64,000 nt of DNA from Spirosoma linguale DSM 74 (lineage in GTDB: Bacteria; Bacteroidota; Bacteroidia; Cytophagales; Spirosomataceae): contig CP001769.1 in the NCBI GenBank assembly GCA_000024525.1, forward strand, positions 2,280,001-2,344,000, read 5' to 3'. Numbering within the stretch: the stretch's first letter is position 1; each line of letters opens with the position of its first letter. Positions 61,818-64,000 of the stretch are shown one piece after another. Below the pieces are notes generated by a model that made no database searches, had not been told where the DNA came from, and was given only the letters and a program-made list of their open reading frames with translations. The translations under genes were made by a program, and so were the position numbers.

Positions 61818-64000
61818 ATGCCTTTTTACACCCGCTGCTTGCTACAAATAAGCTGTTTTGTACTCTTGTCTTCTTTCGCCCTACAGGCACAACCCGCCGA
61901 CCGGCTGCTGCCCGGGCGCCTGAAAACGCTCGACTCGACTCTAACCTACCTGCACGAACGGGCGTTGTTCAATGGGGTGGTTCTGGTTGCTGAAAAAGGG
62001 GCCGTTCGCTACCGGAAAGCCTTCGGAACAGCCAACATAGCCACCAATGAACCGCTGACAATGAGTTCAGCGTTTAATCTGGCGTCGATCTCGAAGCAGT
62101 TCGTTGCCCTGATGATCATGCAGTTGCAGGAGCAGGGGAAGCTCCGGTACGACGAACGTGTTCGCACCTACCTCCCCGATTTTCCGTATGACACGATCAC
62201 GGTTCGGCATTTATTGACGCATACATCCGGCCTGCCCGAGTACGATGCCCTCATGCAACGGTATGCCGGGCCACTCGATACGCTGACAAACGCGGGGATG
62301 CTGCAACTGCTGCGCCAGCACAAACCAGCCCTGCTGTTCAGACCCGGTACGCAGTGGGCGTATTCCAATACCGGCTATGTGCTGCTGGGGTCAATCATTA
62401 CGACCCTGTCGGGTATGCCCGTGGAGCAGTTTCTTGATCGGCAAATCGTTAAACCACTCAAACTGAAAAATACGTACGCCTATTATCTGAACAGCCAGAC
62501 CGTACCGCATAATCGGGTATATGGGTTCGGGCGGGAGAGCGGCAGAAACGTATCCAATGACCTTATTCGGCTGGACGGTGTCATTGGCGACGGGAATATC
62601 TATTCGTCGGCCGAGGATTTACTGGTGTGGGAACAGGCGCTGGCAACGGAAAAGCTGATCAGGCGACGGACAATGCAGGAGGCTTTTACACCGGTCGAAC
62701 TGACCGGCAAACGGTCGTATCCGTACGGGTTCGGCTGGTTTGTTGAGGACGGCGGGAAGACCCTGGCGCATACCGGCAGTTGGGTCGGCTTCCTGAATGT
62801 GCTTGTGCGGTATGTCGATAAACAGCAAACGCTGGTTGTGCTCAGTAACAGTAGCGAGGGAACGGCCCGGCGGGTAGCTCGCGACATTCTGGAAGGAAAA
62901 ACGGTTACGTTGCCCCAAACGAAGCTCATCACAAACGTTCGGCTTGTTGATGGAACAGGCACCCCGGCCCGGCAATCGGCCGTTCGCCTTCGCGACGACC
63001 GTATCTGGGAAACCGGTAACCTGACAGCTTTCCCGAACGAGCCTGTCACCGACGGACATGGCCTGGTGCTGGCACCCGGCTTTATCGACAGCCACAGCCA
63101 CCATGTGTCGGGGTTGAGTCGCCAGCCCGATGCGCCCGCCGTTGTGAATCAGGGCATAACAACCATCGTGTCGGGGCAGGATGGCGGAAGCTGGGCGATG
63201 GATACCTTACAAGCCCAACTCAGGCGGCAACCCGTGGCGGTAAATATTGCGAGTTATACGGGGCAGGCTACCTTACGGCAGCAGGTGATGGGAGCCAATG
63301 GGTTGTATCGAACGGCAAAACCCGACGAGGTGGCCCGCATGAAAGCCCTTTTACGAATCGAGCTGGGCAAAGGATCGCTGGGGTTATCGACCGGGCTGGA
63401 GTATGAATCCGCCTTTTTTTCCAGCCGCGACGAGGTCATACAACTGGCACAGGTAGCCGCCGATTCGGGCGGGCGGTACATGAGCCATATTCGCAGTGAG
63501 GATATTTCGCTGGACGATGCCCTTGAGGAAATCATTCAGATTGGGCGAGTGACAAAGATGCCCGTTCTGATCTCCCACCTTAAAATTGCCCTGCGGGACA
63601 AGTGGGGGCAGTCGACCCGCATTCTGGCCCAATTGGAACGCGCCCGCGCCGAGGGCATAAACATCACCGCCGATTGTTATCCGTACGATTACTGGAATTC
63701 GACGCTGCGGGTACTTTTTCCAAAACGGGATTACACAAACGCAGCCAGCGCCGAATTTGCCGTCAACCAGCTCTTCGATCCCATGCAGTCGGTGTTGGTT
63801 CGGTTTGCGCCAAACCCGGCCTATGCCGGAAAAACGGTTGGCGAGGTGGCCACGTTGCGTCATGAAAACCCCGCTCAAACGCTGATGGCGTTGATTGGCG
63901 ATGCGTCGGCCTACGCGAAAAACAACCCCGAAGCTGAGGGCATAGAGGCCATCATGGGGAAGTCGATGGATGAACCGGATGTAGCTAATTTTCTGGCCTG
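61818..64000 (+). CDS. Exported fusion: serine beta-lactamase-type hydrolase plus D-aminoacylase-type amidohydrolase, C-terminus beyond window
   Basis: An uninterrupted frame of 727 codons reaches the right edge without a stop. A signal peptide (residues 1-24, ending L-Q-A) leads into a class C beta-lactamase/DD-peptidase fold: Ser90-I-S-Lys93, Tyr182-S-N and His318-T-G are the three active-site motifs. From about 368 a second enzyme begins: T-N-V-R-L-V-D-G-T-G, the metal site P-G-F-I-D-S-H426-S-H428, Y-M-S-H-I-R-S-E and V-L-I-S-H-L-K, all features of N-acyl-D-amino-acid deacylases. One chain thus has a serine hydrolase for D-amino peptide bonds and a metal-dependent N-acyl-D-amino-acid hydrolase. 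It lies opposite the dgcN-like operon. Substrates are inferred. Confidence 0.9.
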   Translation, partial: MPFYTRCLLQISCFVLLSSFALQAQPADRLLPGRLKTLDSTLTYLHERALFNGVVLVAEKGAVRYRKAFGTANIATNEPLTMSSAFNLASISKQFVALMIMQLQEQGKLRYDERVRTYLPDFPYDTITVRHLLTHTSGLPEYDALMQRYAGPLDTLTNAGMLQLLRQHKPALLFRPGTQWAYSNTGYVLLGSIITTLSGMPVEQFLDRQIVKPLKLKNTYAYYLNSQTVPHNRVYGFGRESGRNVSNDLIRLDGVIGDGNIYSSAEDLLVWEQALATEKLIRRRTMQEAFTPVELTGKRSYPYGFGWFVEDGGKTLAHTGSWVGFLNVLVRYVDKQQTLVVLSNSSEGTARRVARDILEGKTVTLPQTKLITNVRLVDGTGTPARQSAVRLRDDRIWETGNLTAFPNEPVTDGHGLVLAPGFIDSHSHHVSGLSRQPDAPAVVNQGITTIVSGQDGGSWAMDTLQAQLRRQPVAVNIASYTGQATLRQQVMGANGLYRTAKPDEVARMKALLRIELGKGSLGLSTGLEYESAFFSSRDEVIQLAQVAADSGGRYMSHIRSEDISLDDALEEIIQIGRVTKMPVLISHLKIALRDKWGQSTRILAQLERARAEGINITADCYPYDYWNSTLRVLFPKRDYTNAASAEFAVNQLFDPMQSVLVRFAPNPAYAGKTVGEVATLRHENPAQTLMALIGDASAYAKNNPEAEGIEAIMGKSMDEPDVANFLA

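Noticed and set aside
61818..62960. Antibiotic-resistance class C beta-lactamase
   Set aside because: The active-site motifs fit the broad serine hydrolase/DD-peptidase group and the domain is fused to an amidohydrolase, so a resistance role is not supported.

Overview
The window looks like chromosomal DNA of a Bacteroidota (Cytophagales, Spirosoma-like) bacterium. Evidence: a SusC/SusD pair, secreted proteins with type IX secretion sorting domains (a gliding-motility-type C-terminus and a short type A tail), kelch/DUF4907/DUF4270 lipoprotein genes, -7 promoter boxes of the TAnnTTTG type close to several starts, weak Shine-Dalgarno signals and roughly balanced GC. I see no rRNA, tRNA, CRISPR array, integrase or intact insertion sequence. 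Forty-eight protein genes and one gene relic are called. Two genes run off the window: a DUF4270 lipoprotein at the left edge and a large hydrolase at the right edge.

Layout. 1-2440: minus-strand lipoprotein operon (kelch, DUF4907, DUF4270). 2765-4249: S41 protease lipoprotein. 4617-7988: Tat-type sugar-oxidation cluster (small subunit, GMC flavoprotein, TIM-barrel isomerase/lyase-like protein) resembling the 3-keto-glycoside route. 8085-13078: cytosolic multi-PAS kinase, CoA-transferase, GH1 beta-glucosidase. 13202-16998: orphan kinase-like protein, LTxxQ-like protein, BASS transporter, sugar O-acetyltransferase, small unknown. 17181-23883: large T9SS protein and two PQQ-type beta-propeller dehydrogenases, one fused to PKD, cytochrome c and a CBM-like module. 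23961-24041: relic of a histidine kinase. 24271-26277: sensorless REC-kinase-REC-AraC hybrid. 26625-38507: glycan region with GH36 alpha-galactosidase, isochorismatase-like hydrolase, duplicated-domain secreted protein, SusD, SusC and two secreted proteins sharing a lectin-like domain.

38587-57087 is mostly housekeeping: aminotransferase, LOG protein, DnaB, PhoH, M43 metalloprotease, GNAT, ComEC, an exported Ppx/GppA-like protein, LTxxQ-like protein, TetR-like plus AarF/ABC1 kinase, Gfo/Idh/MocA oxidoreductase, glycerate kinase, a dCMP deaminase / ACP phosphodiesterase-like / rhodanese operon and an outer-membrane barrel protein.

57148-64000 is the most interesting part. A minus-strand operon reads DgcN-like (DUF1611), DgcA-like enolase-superfamily epimerase, DUF3445 haem-type N-demethylase-like protein, APC permease. 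Divergent from it, across a 135 bp gap holding a palindrome, lies an exported protein that joins a serine beta-lactamase/DD-peptidase fold to a D-aminoacylase-type amidohydrolase. Together these suggest release of D-amino acids (perhaps from peptidoglycan or N-acyl-D-amino acids) outside the cytoplasm, uptake by the permease, and conversion of D-glutamate through N-acetyl-D-glutamate in the cytosol. The gene families are recognised from sequence; the pathway is inference.
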